Numbered from the stretch's first letter, positions 46,207 to 55,866 are shown. The stretch is 64,000 nt of DNA from DATKDF01 sp963752045 (GCA_963752045.1 CAVVWN010000005.1:186001-250000), one strand, 5' to 3'. The notes: generated from the letters alone by a model not told the origin. A program made the numbers and translations.

Positions 46207-47664
46207 TCATGCGTCCATTCTATCGGCAAGCCCGTACCTGACGACCGTCGTCGTCTCGGTGAAGTGATCGAAAGACGCATCCCACGAGCTCGACGGCCAT
46301 CGGTAGTGGATGCGTCCGGTGAAGGGCCGGTACGCCGCTGTGTACAGGGTGCCGAAGGCGCGGGCCCAGTCGTCGCTGGCCACGGGGGGCCGTCGGCAGA
46401 CCTCGAGCAGGCGTTCAGGAGTCATGCCGGGAGCCTCGAGGGCCGCCTGAAGGGCCGTCGCGCGGGCCTCGCTGCGCGTGAGGTTCGTGTAATCGGGCCA
46501 CTCGCCCCGGTGCTGGTGATTCGTCGACACGCGCGCATCGCTGACCTCCGTTGGCCGGTCCGGTGCGACGTAGGCGGTGGCATGTCGGGCCGTGCGGTCA
46601 ACCAGGCCGACGGTGTACACCATGTGCGACGGCACGCGCCGCAGTACGGCTATTGCCTCATCGACAGACTGGCAGACCTCGAGGACGTACCGGAGGATCA
46701 GCGTGATGGCGAATCCCGGGCCCACGGCCGGCCGGCCGCCGAAGGCCAGGGTGACGGCCAGACCGCGGTCGTTCATGCCGTCGAGCACGCCCCACAGCGA
46801 ATCGGTCGACGCGATGACACGGGTCCCGCGCCAGCAACTGTGCAGGATCGTGCCTTCGCATTGGGCCGGATGGTAGTCGTAGTTGCGGACGAGCCAGGGC
46901 TCGCCGCGCGTCCACAGCGCCTGCGAGCACGCGACCAGATACGGCGTCGGACAGTACAGGCTGAGCAGGCGAGCGGCACGGTCACCGCCACCGGCCAGGT
47001 CCGTGAGCCGTTCCCAGGTCGGAACGAGCTCGGGCATGTGCTCGGCGAGCGCGCGCCGTGACGTCAGGTAGCCTGGCCTCCGGCCGTCGCCTTCCTTGAG
47101 GAACCAAGCCTCGTACTCGGGCGACAGGCGCCGGCATCGCGCCGACCAGTCGGCAGCCCATTCGAGCAGATGAAACAGGAAGAGCGGGGCATCAGCGTGC
47201 GCGAATGCCGCGAGATTCGTCATGGAGCTGGCACCGGTGATCCGCGGGTTGATCTCGCCGAGATACACGTCGTCAGAGTCGAGGTCGTACAGGTAGTCGC
47301 ATTCGAAGTAGCCGCGATAGCCCCGCTTGCGGAGCGCTTCCCCGAACCTGAAGGTGGACTCGCGAGCTCGTTCGCGAACGGTGCGCGAGAACGCGTCGGC
47401 GACGACTTCGTTGCCGCACCAGCCGCCTCGGTACGGCGTCAGCTCCTTGAAACCGACCAGCTCGGTCATGAGCGGTCCCACGATCGTGCCGTGCCTGGTG
47501 ACACACGCCTCGAGGGCCGAGCCGCGGCACCTGATGCGTTTCATGATCTTCACCTCGGCTTCGGCCTCGATTTCGCGCGCGTACTTCCGGTAGTCGTCCG
47601 CGTTCCGCACGAAGAACGTCGTGTGTCCGGAGTCCCCGAACGCGGTCTGGATCACCGTCCTCAT
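46207..47664 (-). CDS. ATP-grasp C-half fused to C45 Ntn-hydrolase
   Basis: One open frame of 485 residues joins two different enzymes. Residues 1-165 match the C-terminal half of a biotin-carboxylase-like ATP-grasp ligase (VIQTAFGDSGHTTFF, ECDYLYDLDSDDVYLGEINPR with the Mg-binding E..N, GASSMTNLAAFAHADAP), and lack the N-terminal half. Residues 170-480 match a nearly complete C45 (acyl-CoA:6-APA acyltransferase-like) hydrolase: YLVACSQALWTRG with the likely nucleophile Cys, LVRNYDYHP, LWGVLDGMNDRGLAV and the C-terminal GTLYTAAYRP. It starts in ATGA overlap with the decarboxylase stop. I read it as a deletion-born fusion (natural or assembly-made) of two adjacent genes. The C45 half may still work; the ATP-grasp half should not. 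Confidence 0.75.
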   Translation of the reverse strand: MRTVIQTAFGDSGHTTFFVRNADDYRKYAREIEAEAEVKIMKRIRCRGSALEACVTRHGTIVGPLMTELVGFKELTPYRGGWCGNEVVADAFSRTVRERARESTFRFGEALRKRGYRGYFECDYLYDLDSDDVYLGEINPRITGASSMTNLAAFAHADAPLFLFHLLEWAADWSARCRRLSPEYEAWFLKEGDGRRPGYLTSRRALAEHMPELVPTWERLTDLAGGGDRAARLLSLYCPTPYLVACSQALWTRGEPWLVRNYDYHPAQCEGTILHSCWRGTRVIASTDSLWGVLDGMNDRGLAVTLAFGGRPAVGPGFAITLILRYVLEVCQSVDEAIAVLRRVPSHMVYTVGLVDRTARHATAYVAPDRPTEVSDARVSTNHQHRGEWPDYTNLTRSEARATALQAALEAPGMTPERLLEVCRRPPVASDDWARAFGTLYTAAYRPFTGRIHYRWPSSSWDASFDHFTETTTVVRYGLADRMDA

Positions 47665-48895
47665 GCTGTGGTCACTCCCTGATCGAACGGCGCGGTGCCG
47701 GCCAGCGCCGCCTCGGTGAATACCCGCAACCCGAACTCAGGGTTGTAGCCATGAATCTCCTTCACATCCAGGGCCTCGAGGTAGGCCAGGATACCGGCGC
47801 TGATGACTTGACCGGGGACGAGCACCGGGAATCCCGGCGGGTAGGGCGTCACGAACCCCGCGGACACGAGTTCGCGCGTGCCGTCAGCCACCGCCCTGGC
47901 GGCGTCACCCAGCGGCATGAAGTCCACGACCTCGTCGTTCCGCCCCAGGAAGAAGGCGGCACGGAGGTCGCCGGCTCTGGTCAGCGCCGACCATGAAACG
48001 CTTATGAAACGCGGAAAAGTCCGGCAGCGGCGGCAGGTTCTTGGTGAGCGAGTCGATTCTGGCCTGTCCGAGCCGCCGCGCCAGAGCGCTTTCGTGTGTC
48101 GCCTTGTCGTCCAGGTCGCGGGCGATCTGCGTGAGAACCTCCAACAGGTACGCGATGGCGCCGCGCGTCGTGCCGATGTTCATCATGAACAACAGCGTGT
48201 TGCGCGAGGTCTTGTTGATCTGGATGTCGAACCTGTCCATCAGAGTACGAACGGAACGTGTCGCCGTCCATACCCGTGAGGCCGACATGAATCGTCACCC
48301 GGGTTGGGTCGACGACGAATTCGTCGCGTTCAAAGGCTTCGCTGAAACGGGCGTAGCCGGTCTCGGGGTTGTAGAACTCCTCCTGTCCGGACGGGCGGTA
48401 CTCGGCCGGAATCAGGTTGCGCGCCTTGAGGACCTGAAAGTACCGGTTGAGCAGCGGGCTCTCGAGGATGCGCTCTCGCAGGAGCATGGCCAGCGCCACG
48501 CTCTGCTCGACCATCTCGTACCCCTCGAGCTCCACCTGCCGACGGCCGACGTCGAGTGAGGCCAGAATCTGGTAGTTCGGCGACGTCGACGTGTGGGTCA
48601 TGTAGGCCTCTTCGAAGGCCTCCTCCGCCTTGCGGCTGAAGTCCTGGTCGTGGACGTGGATCATGCAGTGCTGTCGACCTACGGCCCGGGAACGCGAAAT
48701 ACGCTTCGAGCTCTTCCAGCGTGCCCAGCGTCCGGTCGATCGTCTGGCGCAGCGTCGTGGTCTCACGGCCAGCCCGCTCGTGACGCTGGCGCGTACGGTC
48801 AGTTCCTTGAGTTCGTTCCAGGTGTCGATGCGCAGTTGCGAGGCGTCGTAGTAGGCTTGAAACGTCGGCGTACGATGAGCGTCGGCGCGTGCCCG
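47661..48895 (-). pseudogene. Orn/Lys/Arg decarboxylase, PLP domain missing, frameshifted
   Basis: Pieces in three frames align with large PLP decarboxylases. They are an N-terminal helical region (AYYDASQLRIDTWNELKELTV, LEELEAYFAFPG), then directly the post-lysine segment (HCMIHVHDQDF, FEEAYMTHTSTSPNYQILASLDV), RVTIHVGLTGMDGDTF, NKTSRNTLLFMMNIGTTRG and the C-terminal domain (TPYPPGFPVLVPGQVISAGI). The whole PLP-binding domain with the active lysine is absent between FAFPG and CMIHV, near 48680. Further shifts lie near 48780, 48260 and 47990, and no start codon is visible. As sequenced it cannot be active. An intact version would decarboxylate a basic amino acid to a diamine or agmatine. Confidence 0.7.
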
Positions 48896-48912
48896 CCCTC
48901 CGGTGGATTCGT

Positions 48913-49824
48913 TCAGTCGGGTTCCCTTCCGGCGCGCTGGGCGGGAGCAGTCGCTGCCCGGCGCCTCGCAGCCGGCTTTTCGAGCCGGCCCAAGATTCTC
49001 AAAGAAGCCGCGCGTTTCCCAGCCCGCTCCGTACACCGGAGAATCGCACGCTGCCTGTCGCGGAAGCTTTGAGCGGCTGGCCGAGCCCCCTGAGGCCGGC
49101 CTCGCGGCTCCGCCGGACGCGAAACAGGTCAATCTCGATCGGAAACAGCTCGTCCGACGACCCGGCCTGGTGCAGGATGTCGCCGTGCAGGCCGACGACA
49201 GCGACCGGCCGATGCCGCCGTCGCCAAGGCCGTTCACGTCGAAGAAGAAGCACTGCTGCTGGGCGGCCGAGGCGCGCGAGATCGCCAGTTCGACATCACG
49301 ATCGATGCTCGACGTCAACGTCAGGATGCAGAATGACTTCGGCGCCGATCGCGGCGAGCGTCCGAGACGTTTCCGGAAACCACATGTCGTAGCAGATGGA
49401 CACGCCGAAACCGTCCGACCTCGGGAACGTCGAACGATGCAGAAGTTCCGTGCCGCCGCTGACGCCCTCCTCGTAGGGGCGGAACGGGAACATCTTGCGG
49501 TAGCGCGCGGCGACAGCCGTCGGGGATCGATCACGTGGCGGTGTTGTAGATCCGGTCACCGATCCGTTCGAACATCGATCCCGGAAGCAGCCAGATGCCG
49601 ATGCCGGGCCGCGAGATCCGGAATCGGTGCCTCGACGTCGTTCGGAAACGTCGCGGGCGTGAGCGGTGAGCGGCCCAAAGGGCGCCAGCTCGCTGAAGAC
49701 CACCATCTGGACCCAGGGGTAGATGCCCATCAGGCACCGCGAGCCGGCGTTCCATGCTCGTGACGTTCTCGGTCACCGCCGAGAGTGTCTGCTGCACGCC
49801 CGCAATGGCGAAGAGGCTGCTCAA
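48913..49824 (-). pseudogene. Carbon-nitrogen hydrolase (nitrilase family), frameshifted
   Basis: The start is probably TTG 49824, inside TTGA shared with the aminotransferase stop (LSSLFAIAGVQQTLSAVTENV). The catalytic triad is visible across frames: Glu in VVFSELAPFGPL, Lys in RYRKMFPFRPYEEG and Cys in GVSICYDMWFPETSR. Later pieces (DRDVELAISRASAAQQQCFFFDVNGLGDGG, GLHGDILHQAGSSDELFPIEIDL, LRGLGQPLKSFRDR) complete the fold, with a likely stop at 48913-48915. At least five frame changes occur. All parts seem to be present, so this may be an intact gene read badly. It hydrolyses an amide or carbamoyl amine; the N-carbamoylputrescine amidase type is one candidate. Confidence 0.7.
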
Positions 49825-51145
49825 GCGCCGCCCCTCTGCGGCGGCTTCGCGACCGCCCGCGCGATGGCGTCGAGCCCGCGGTCGAGCTCGGCGTCGGTGA
49901 TGACGAGGGGCGGCAGCATCCGGATGACGTTGCCGTGCGGTCCGGCCGTGACAGCACGCGCTACGCCCGGCCCCGGGCCACGATGACCGCCGCTTCCACC
50001 GTCGCCGGCCGGCCGGGTCGGGTCGTGCGAGAGCTCGAACGCGAGCATCGCGCCGAGACCGCGAACGTCCCCTACCAGCGGACAGGCGGCGGCGAGAGCG
50101 TCGAGCCGGTCGCGCAATCCGCGGCCGAGCTCGGTTCGCCCGCGCGATCAGGTGCTCCCGCTCGATGAGCCCGATCGTCGCGAGCGCTCCCGCGCACGCG
50201 ATCGGGGTTGCCGCCATACGTGCCGCCGATCGTACCGGGCTCGGCAGCGTCCATCACGCTCGCCTTGCCGACCACGGCGGCGATCGGCAGGCCGCCGCCC
50301 ATCGCCTTCGCCCAGGCCGACAGGTCGGGCACGATGCCGGCATGCTCGTAGGCCGCCCAGCGTCCGGTGCGGCCGAAACCCGATCTGCACCTCGTCGGAG
50401 ATGAGCATGATGCCGTGCTCGTCGCAGATCTCGCGCAGGCCGCGCAGGTACGGCGGCGGCGTCGGCACGAAGCCGCCCTCGCCCTGAATCACCTCGAGGA
50501 CGATGGCCGCTACATGATCGGCCGGCACGGTACCGGTCACGAACCGGTCGCGCAGCGTCGTCGAGCTCACGCGCCACGAAGTCGTCCGACGACTGTCGCC
50601 GCGGCGAACCGGTAGACGTCGGGGAAGCGCAGCCGGTAGACCTCGGGCGCGAACGGCCCGCAGTGCTTCTTGTAGCCGCTCTTGGCGGTCGAGCGTCATG
50701 CCGAGAAGCGTCCGGCCGTGGAAGGCGCCCTCGTAGCAGAGATGGCCGGTCGGCCGCGTCGCCTGACGCGCGATCTTGACGCATTCTCGACCGCCTCGGC
50801 GCCGGTGTTGACGAGCATCGCCTTCGTCCGCTCGCCGTGCGGCAGAAGCGACGACCAGCTTCTCGCAGAGCGCGACGTACGGCTCGTAGGTGGCCACGTG
50901 AACGCACGTGTGCTGGAGCCGCGCGGCCTGTTCCTGAACGGCCGGACGACGTCGGGATGGCAGTGGCCGACGGCCATCACGCCGATGCCGCCGGCCAGGT
51001 CGAGCCACTCGCGTCCGTCGGCGTCGACGAGCGTCGCCGCGCGGCCAGACGCCATGGCAATCTCGCCCGCAAACATGCCGACGCCGCGCGGCACGACGCT
51101 GCGACGCCGGGCGATCAGTTCCTCGGTGCGGCTCGTCGTTACGAT
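49821..51145 (-). pseudogene. Class-III aminotransferase (GabT-like), frameshifted
   Basis: Pieces in all three frames give a full class-III PLP aminotransferase: RTEELIARRRSVVPRGVG, LDLAGGIGVMAVGHCHPDVV, HTCVHVATYEPYVALCEKL, AMLVNTGAEAVENA, GAFHGRTLLGMTLD, HVAAIVLEVIQGEGGFVP, GIMLISDEVQIGF (PLP Asp), LSAWAKAMGGGLPIAAVVG (PLP Lys) and RGLGAMLAFEL. About seven or more frame changes occur. No start codon is seen; the first residues run on from the dehydrogenase frame. An intact enzyme would move an amino group from an omega-amine such as GABA to 2-oxoglutarate. Its stop overlaps the nitrilase TTG. Confidence 0.75.
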
Positions 51146-52584
51146 GTCGATCTGTCCCCATGACACGTACTTGACCTCCAGGTACTCGTCCATCACGTGC
51201 CTGCCGCCCTCCCGGCCGATGCCCGACTGCTTCATGCCGCCAAACGGCGCCTGCGCGGTGGAGGGCAACGCATCGTTTGCGCCAATGACGCCGTACTCGA
51301 GCGCCTCGGCGACGCGCATGAGGCGGCTCGCGTCACGCGTGTAGAAGTAGGCCGCCAGCCCGTAAATCGACCGGTTGGCCATCTCGAGCGCCTCGGCCTC
51401 GTGGGTGAAGCGCCGGATGGGCGCCACCGGGCCGAACGTCTCTTCGTGACTGACGAGCATCGCGTCGGTGAAGCCTTCGATGATGGTCGGCTGGAAGAAC
51501 CGGCGACTGAGGCCCGGCCGTTCCACGCGCGCGCCGCCGTCGACGATCCGCGCGCCTTTCGCGCGCGCGTCATCGACGTGCTCGGCCACCTTCGTCACCG
51601 CGGCATCGTCGATGAGCGGGCCGATGTGGACGCCTTCCTCGGTGCCGCGACCCACCCGCATACCGCCCACGGCCTCGCCCAGCCGGCGACGAACGCGTCG
51701 TAGACGCCGTCCTGCACGTAGAACCGGTTGGCGCAGATGCACGTCTGGCCCGTATTGCGGAACTTCGTTGCTCATCGCGCCGGCCACGCCGGCCGGGACG
51801 TCGGCATCGTCGAACACGATGAACGGCGCGTGGCCGCCGAGCTCGAGCGAGAGACGTGTGACGTTCGTCGGCGGCCTTCGTCATCAGGATCTTGCCGACT
51901 TCGGTCGACCCGGTGAACGAGAGCTTGCGCACGGTCGGATTCGACAGCAGCTCGTCGCCGATGGCGCGCGAATCGCCGGTCACGATGTTGACCACGCCGG
52001 GCGGAATGCCGGCTTCGAGCGCGAGCTCGCCGAGCGCCAGCGCCGAGAGCGGCGTCTGGCCGGCCGGCTTGATCACCATCGTGCAGCCGGCGGCGAGCGC
52101 CGGGCCCAGCTTGCGCGTGATCATCGCCGACGGGAAGTTCCACGGCGTGATGCAGGCGGTCACGCCGACCGGCTGGCGCAGGATGAGGATGCGCTTGTCG
52201 CGGCGCGAGGCGGGTATCGTCTCGCCGTACACGCGCTTGGCTTCCTCGGCCGCCCATTCCATGAAGGAGGCGGCGTACAGCACTCTCGCCGCGAGCCTCG
52301 GCGAGCGGCTTGCCCTGCTCGCGCGTCATCAACTGCGCCAGCTCTTCCTGGCGGGCCACCATCAGGTCGTTGAAGCGGCGGAGCAGGGCGGACCGTTCGC
52401 CTGCCGGTCGCGAACGCCAGTCGTCGAGGGCCGCCTCGGCCGCCTCGATCGCGGCTCGCGTGTCGGCCGCGCCTCCGGCGGGCACTTCGGCAATGACTTC
52501 GTCGGTGGCCGGGTCGATGACCGGGAAAGGCCGCCGTCCGACGCGCCCCGGCCAGTCGGGTCCAATCAGGTTCTGGATTTGCAT
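51146..52584 (-). pseudogene. NAD(P) aldehyde dehydrogenase (GabD-like), frameshifted
   Basis: ATG 52584 follows GAGGAG and is reliable (MQIQNLIGPDW). Fragments across frames cover a succinate-semialdehyde-type dehydrogenase: GKPLAEARGE, PWNFPSAMITRKLGPALAAGC, FTGSTEVGK, LSLELGGHAPFIVFDDADV (catalytic Glu), GQTCICANRFYV (catalytic Cys), VSHEETFGPVAPI and FGGMKQSGIGREGG. Frame changes lie near 52285, 51865, 51771 and 51690; at least three are mended by removing one base. The 3' end runs into the aminotransferase frame with no stop. All active-site residues are encoded, so the gene may be intact in the real genome. First gene of the damaged operon. Confidence 0.8.
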
Positions 52585-52740
52585 ATAGCGGGCTCCTCTG
52601 CGCGGAGTGATGCCGCTAATTATAGCAAATAGGCGACTTATCAGGCCTTTGTGATAACGGGGCACCGCAGGCCGATCCCCGAGGCGGCGACCCGCCATCG
52701 TCCGACGCGACGGCATCCTCGAGGCGGGGAAAGGGGCGCG

Positions 52741-53130
52741 TCAGCCGGCCTTGATCGACAGGCGGAACGCCAGGTCGTGCAGAATCTCGTCGACGATGGC
52801 CCGGTTGTCGCGGTGGGCTTCGTCGGCCAGCTCGAATCCGGTGAAGTAGACCACCGTGCCGTCGAAAGCCACTCGCGGCGTGCAATAGATGACGCGGGCT
52901 CCCACGTCGAGCGTGCTGCCGTCGGCCAGCTCGAAGCGGAAGTCGTGCTGCGAACCCACCGTGAAGCCGTAGGTCGTGCGGATCCGGAAGCCGCCAAGCC
53001 CCAGGTTGACCACCGTGATGGGCTGGTCGTCGGGCAGCCGGCACGCTTCGAGGCGGCCGGAGACCTGCATACGCTCGGTTTTGCGCCGTTCCTGCTGTCC
53101 CAGTGGCTTTCCGGCGTCGCGAATCGTCAT
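52741..53130 (-). CDS. PilZ-domain protein 3
   Basis: The 129-residue protein starts at ATG 53130, five bases after AGGGAG. RRKTERMQV gives the RxxxR motif. The second motif reads NLGLGGFRI, with Gly in place of the usual Ser, so c-di-GMP affinity is uncertain. The barrel (DFRFELADGSTLDVGARVIYC) and a longer C-terminal helix (NRAIVDEILHDLAFRLSI) follow. It stands alone between the damaged operon and the divergent ArsR gene. Confidence 0.83.
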   Translation of the reverse strand: MTIRDAGKPLGQQERRKTERMQVSGRLEACRLPDDQPITVVNLGLGGFRIRTTYGFTVGSQHDFRFELADGSTLDVGARVIYCTPRVAFDGTVVYFTGFELADEAHRDNRAIVDEILHDLAFRLSIKAG

Positions 53131-53163
53131 CACGCTCCCTGAAATAGCAAGGGGAATGCCAGC

Positions 53164-53194
53164 TTGACTTATATTTTAGTTTTATCTAAAATAT
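53164..53194 (+). promoter_or_regulatory. ArsR promoter and 9-bp inverted-repeat operator
   Basis: ATATTTTAG (53171-53179) and CTAAAATAT (53186-53194) form a perfect inverted repeat with a 6-base spacer in a strikingly AT-rich island. TTGACT (53164-53169) and TAAAAT (53187-53192) sit 17 bases apart but would put the transcript start inside the gene; TATATT (53170-53175) is another possible -10. The palindrome overlaps the ATG, which fits tight autorepression. Confidence 0.65.
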
Positions 53195-53573
53195 GCTGGT
53201 CTTGCTGGAGCGACACGTCATTCGGGCCATCGCGTCCCCGCGCCGCCGGGAGATCCTCCGCCTGGTCTGGCAACAGGAAATGTCTGCCGGTTCCATTCAT
53301 CGCGCGATGCCCGACGTCACGTTCGGCGCCGTGTCGCTGCAGCTGCGCGCGCTCGAGACAGCAGGGCTCGTCGCCGCGCGCGCTGACGGCCGGTTCCGGT
53401 ACTACCGCGCCCGGCGGGCCGAGCTCGGGGATGCGGCCGGCTGGCTCGAGACCATGTGGAACGACGCCCTGTGGCGCCTGAAGCTCGAAGCCGAGCTCGA
53501 CGAGACGCGGCGCGGCCCCAGGCGGGGACGCCGCCGGTCGAAACCCGTACCTCAAAGGACCGAACGCCCATGA
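53193..53573 (+). CDS. ArsR-family regulator paired with SRPBCC protein
   Basis: The 126-residue winged-helix protein has AIASPRRREILRLVW, FGAVSLQLRALETAGLVAARADGRFRYYRAR (recognition helix and wing) and a basic tail. It has no metal-binding CxC motif, as expected for the non-metal ArsR subgroup encoded next to Aha1/SRPBCC genes. ATG 53193 lies in the operator; TTG 53202 would also keep the domain. Its TGA overlaps the next ATG (ATGA), so both proteins are made from one message. Confidence 0.9.
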   Translation: MLVLLERHVIRAIASPRRREILRLVWQQEMSAGSIHRAMPDVTFGAVSLQLRALETAGLVAARADGRFRYYRARRAELGDAAGWLETMWNDALWRLKLEAELDETRRGPRRGRRRSKPVPQRTERP

Positions 53574-54343
53574 CCGCACTGCCTCACCACATCGATCGCG
53601 AGCTCGAGATTGCCGCCAGGCCCGACACCGTCTTCCGCTTCTTCACCGATCCGGCGCGATGGGCCTCGTGGTGGGGCGCCGGGTCGACGATCGAGGCGAC
53701 GGCCGGCGGGCGCATGCGCATCCGCTATCCGGGCGGCGTGGAAGCGGCCGGTGAGGTCGTCGAGGTGGACGCGCCGAGGCGCATCGTCTTCACTTACGGT
53801 TACGTGAGCGGAGCGCCGATTCCCGAAGGCGCCTCGCGCGTGACGATCGAGGTGTCGCCCTCGCCGGCCGGGTCGCGCGTCACGCTTCGGCACGAGCTCG
53901 CTGATGCTGCCGTCCGCGACGCGCACGTTCAGGGCTGGCGCTACCAGCTCTCGCTCTTTGCCAACATCGTGTGCGCCGAAGTGGCCGCCGGCGTCTCGGA
54001 CTCGGTGGACAAGTGGCTCGCCTCCTGGGCCGAGCCGGATGCCAGCGCCCGCGCGCGCGTGCTCGAGGCGATCGCCGAGCCGGACGTGCGCGTGCGGGAC
54101 CGGTTCACGTCGCTTGTCGGGGTGACGGAGCTTCTGCCGCACATCGGTACTGCCCAGCAGCACATGCCGGGCGTGAGGCTCGAACGGCGGGGTGAGGTTC
54201 GCACCTGTCAGGGGATGGCGCTTGCCGGCTGGGTCGCAACCGGGCCTGATGGCTCGGAGGCTGCCGCCGGTACGAGCGTGTTCGAGCTCAGCCCGGACGG
54301 CAAGCTGGCCGTGGTGACCGGCTTCTGGAACCGGACCGCCTGA
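53570..54343 (+). CDS. SRPBCC/AHSA1 protein with NTF2-like C-terminus
   Basis: The 257-residue protein starts in ATGA overlap with arsR. Residues 5-140 are a START-like SRPBCC domain (IAARPDTVFRFFTDPARWASWWGAGSTIEA, RIRYPGGVEAAGEVVEV, SRVTLRHEL). Residues 150-257 look like a SnoaL/NTF2 domain (ARVLEAIAEPDVRVRDRFTSLVGVTELLPHI, FELSPDGKLAVVTGFWN). Both folds hold hydrophobic small molecules. The likely ligand is also the ArsR inducer, but nothing in the sequence names it. Confidence 0.87.
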   Translation: MTALPHHIDRELEIAARPDTVFRFFTDPARWASWWGAGSTIEATAGGRMRIRYPGGVEAAGEVVEVDAPRRIVFTYGYVSGAPIPEGASRVTIEVSPSPAGSRVTLRHELADAAVRDAHVQGWRYQLSLFANIVCAEVAAGVSDSVDKWLASWAEPDASARARVLEAIAEPDVRVRDRFTSLVGVTELLPHIGTAQQHMPGVRLERRGEVRTCQGMALAGWVATGPDGSEAAAGTSVFELSPDGKLAVVTGFWNRTA

Positions 54344-54413
54344 GGGCGGTCTCCGGGCCGGGCGGGCGGGCGTCCGGCCGAGAAACGGCCGGGGCGCCTC
54401 CGGCGTCTAGACA

Positions 54414-55851
54414 GTGAGGATGTCGGCATTTCTCTTGGGCGCGATTCTCGTTGCCCTGGGCGGTATCAGCGAGGACGCGACCCGGCCCCCGGTCCGTACC
54501 TTCCCGACCGGGCAGATCATCGAGAACGTCCGGTCGGAATCGAACCCGAACCAGCAGTTCGCACTGTATCTGCCGACCACCTTCAATCCAAACGTACCGA
54601 CGCCCGTCCTGTTCGTCATGGATCCCCGTCGCCGCGCGCTCGTGCCGATGAAGCTCTTCCTGCCGGCAGCCGAGCGATTCGGGTACGTCGTCGTGAGCTC
54701 CTACAACACGATCAGCGACGAGGAGATGGAGCCGAACCTCAGGGCGCTCCAGGCCATGTGGACCGACATGCACGACTGGTTCACCGTCGACGACAAGCGG
54801 GTGTACCTCGCCGGGTTTTCCGGCACGGCGCGAACGGCCTGGCTGCTTGCGCGGCATCTCTCGGGCACGTTCACCGGCGTGATCGGCGCCGGAGCCGGCA
54901 GCCATCCGGAGTACCCGCCGACGAAGGACTTCAAGTTCCGGTACTTCGCGACGGTCGGCACGGTCGACTACAACTTCTACGAGATGCAGCGGCTCGAGGA
55001 GCGGCTGGCTTCGGTAGGCCTCCACCATCGCGTGGAGGGCTTCGGCGGGCCGCACAGCTGGATGCCCGAGCCGGTGGCCACTCAGGCGATCGAGTGGATG
55101 GAGCTTCAGGCGATGCAGAGCGGCCTTCGCCCCGTCGACGATGAGCTCGTCGAGACGTGGTGGCGGCGCGACGAGGCGATGGCCGGGACGTGGGTCGACA
55201 TGGGGCTGCCACTCAAGGCTTCCTGGCGCTACGCGGCGATGGCGCGCGACTATGCAGGGCTCCGCCCGGTGGACGAGACGGCGGCCAGGGCGGCCGCGCT
55301 CGGCTCGTCACCCCAGGCGAAGCTCGAGCTCGAGCGGCGGCAGCGCGCCTACAAGGCCAACATCATCTGGACCGACCGGGCGATGTCCATCATCAGCGAG
55401 GCCTTCGAGCCGGGCGCCGAGGCGCCGCTACTCACCGTGGACGAGCTGGTGCACGAGCTCGAGGTGCCGAAGCTCAGAAAGGTGGCGGCGTCGACCGACG
55501 TGGCCGCGGCTCTGGAAGCGCAGCAGCGGCTCAACTCGATTGAAGTGCAGCTCGGGTTCTATCTTCCGCGTGAGGCACTCCAGCGGGCCGAGGTACATCC
55601 GGGCGAACTACTATCTCGACGTGGCCGTGCAGATGGAAGAGCGGTCGCCGGTCTCGTGGTACCTGATGGCCGTCACGCACGCGCGGCTGCGCGATCCGCG
55701 CGGGGCCACCGCCGCACTCGAGAAGGCCATCGATGTCGGCTACCGGAACGTGGCTGAATTCGACGCCGAGCCCGCCTTCAGGAACGTCGTCAAAGTGCCG
55801 GCCTTTGCCGCCGCCGTCGACCGGCTGCGCGCGCTCGCCGCGGTCCGCTGA
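54414..55851 (+). CDS. Esterase-like alpha/beta hydrolase with TPR-like tail, one frameshift
   Basis: The start is GTG 54414 or ATG 54420; a short hydrophobic segment (FLLGAILVALGGI) is a weak signal peptide. Residues 40-240 form a PHB-depolymerase/Esterase_D-like alpha/beta hydrolase: LYLPTTFNPNVPTPVLFVMDP, nucleophile elbow AGFSGTART, and GGPHSWMPEP with the likely catalytic His. The rest is helical with TPR features. The frame fails near 55590; dropping one base gives RARYIRANYYLDVAVQME and carries on to the stop at 55849-55851. It is probably a secreted esterase; the substrate is unknown. Confidence 0.8.
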
Positions 55852-55866
55852 GCCGCCTTTTCGGGG

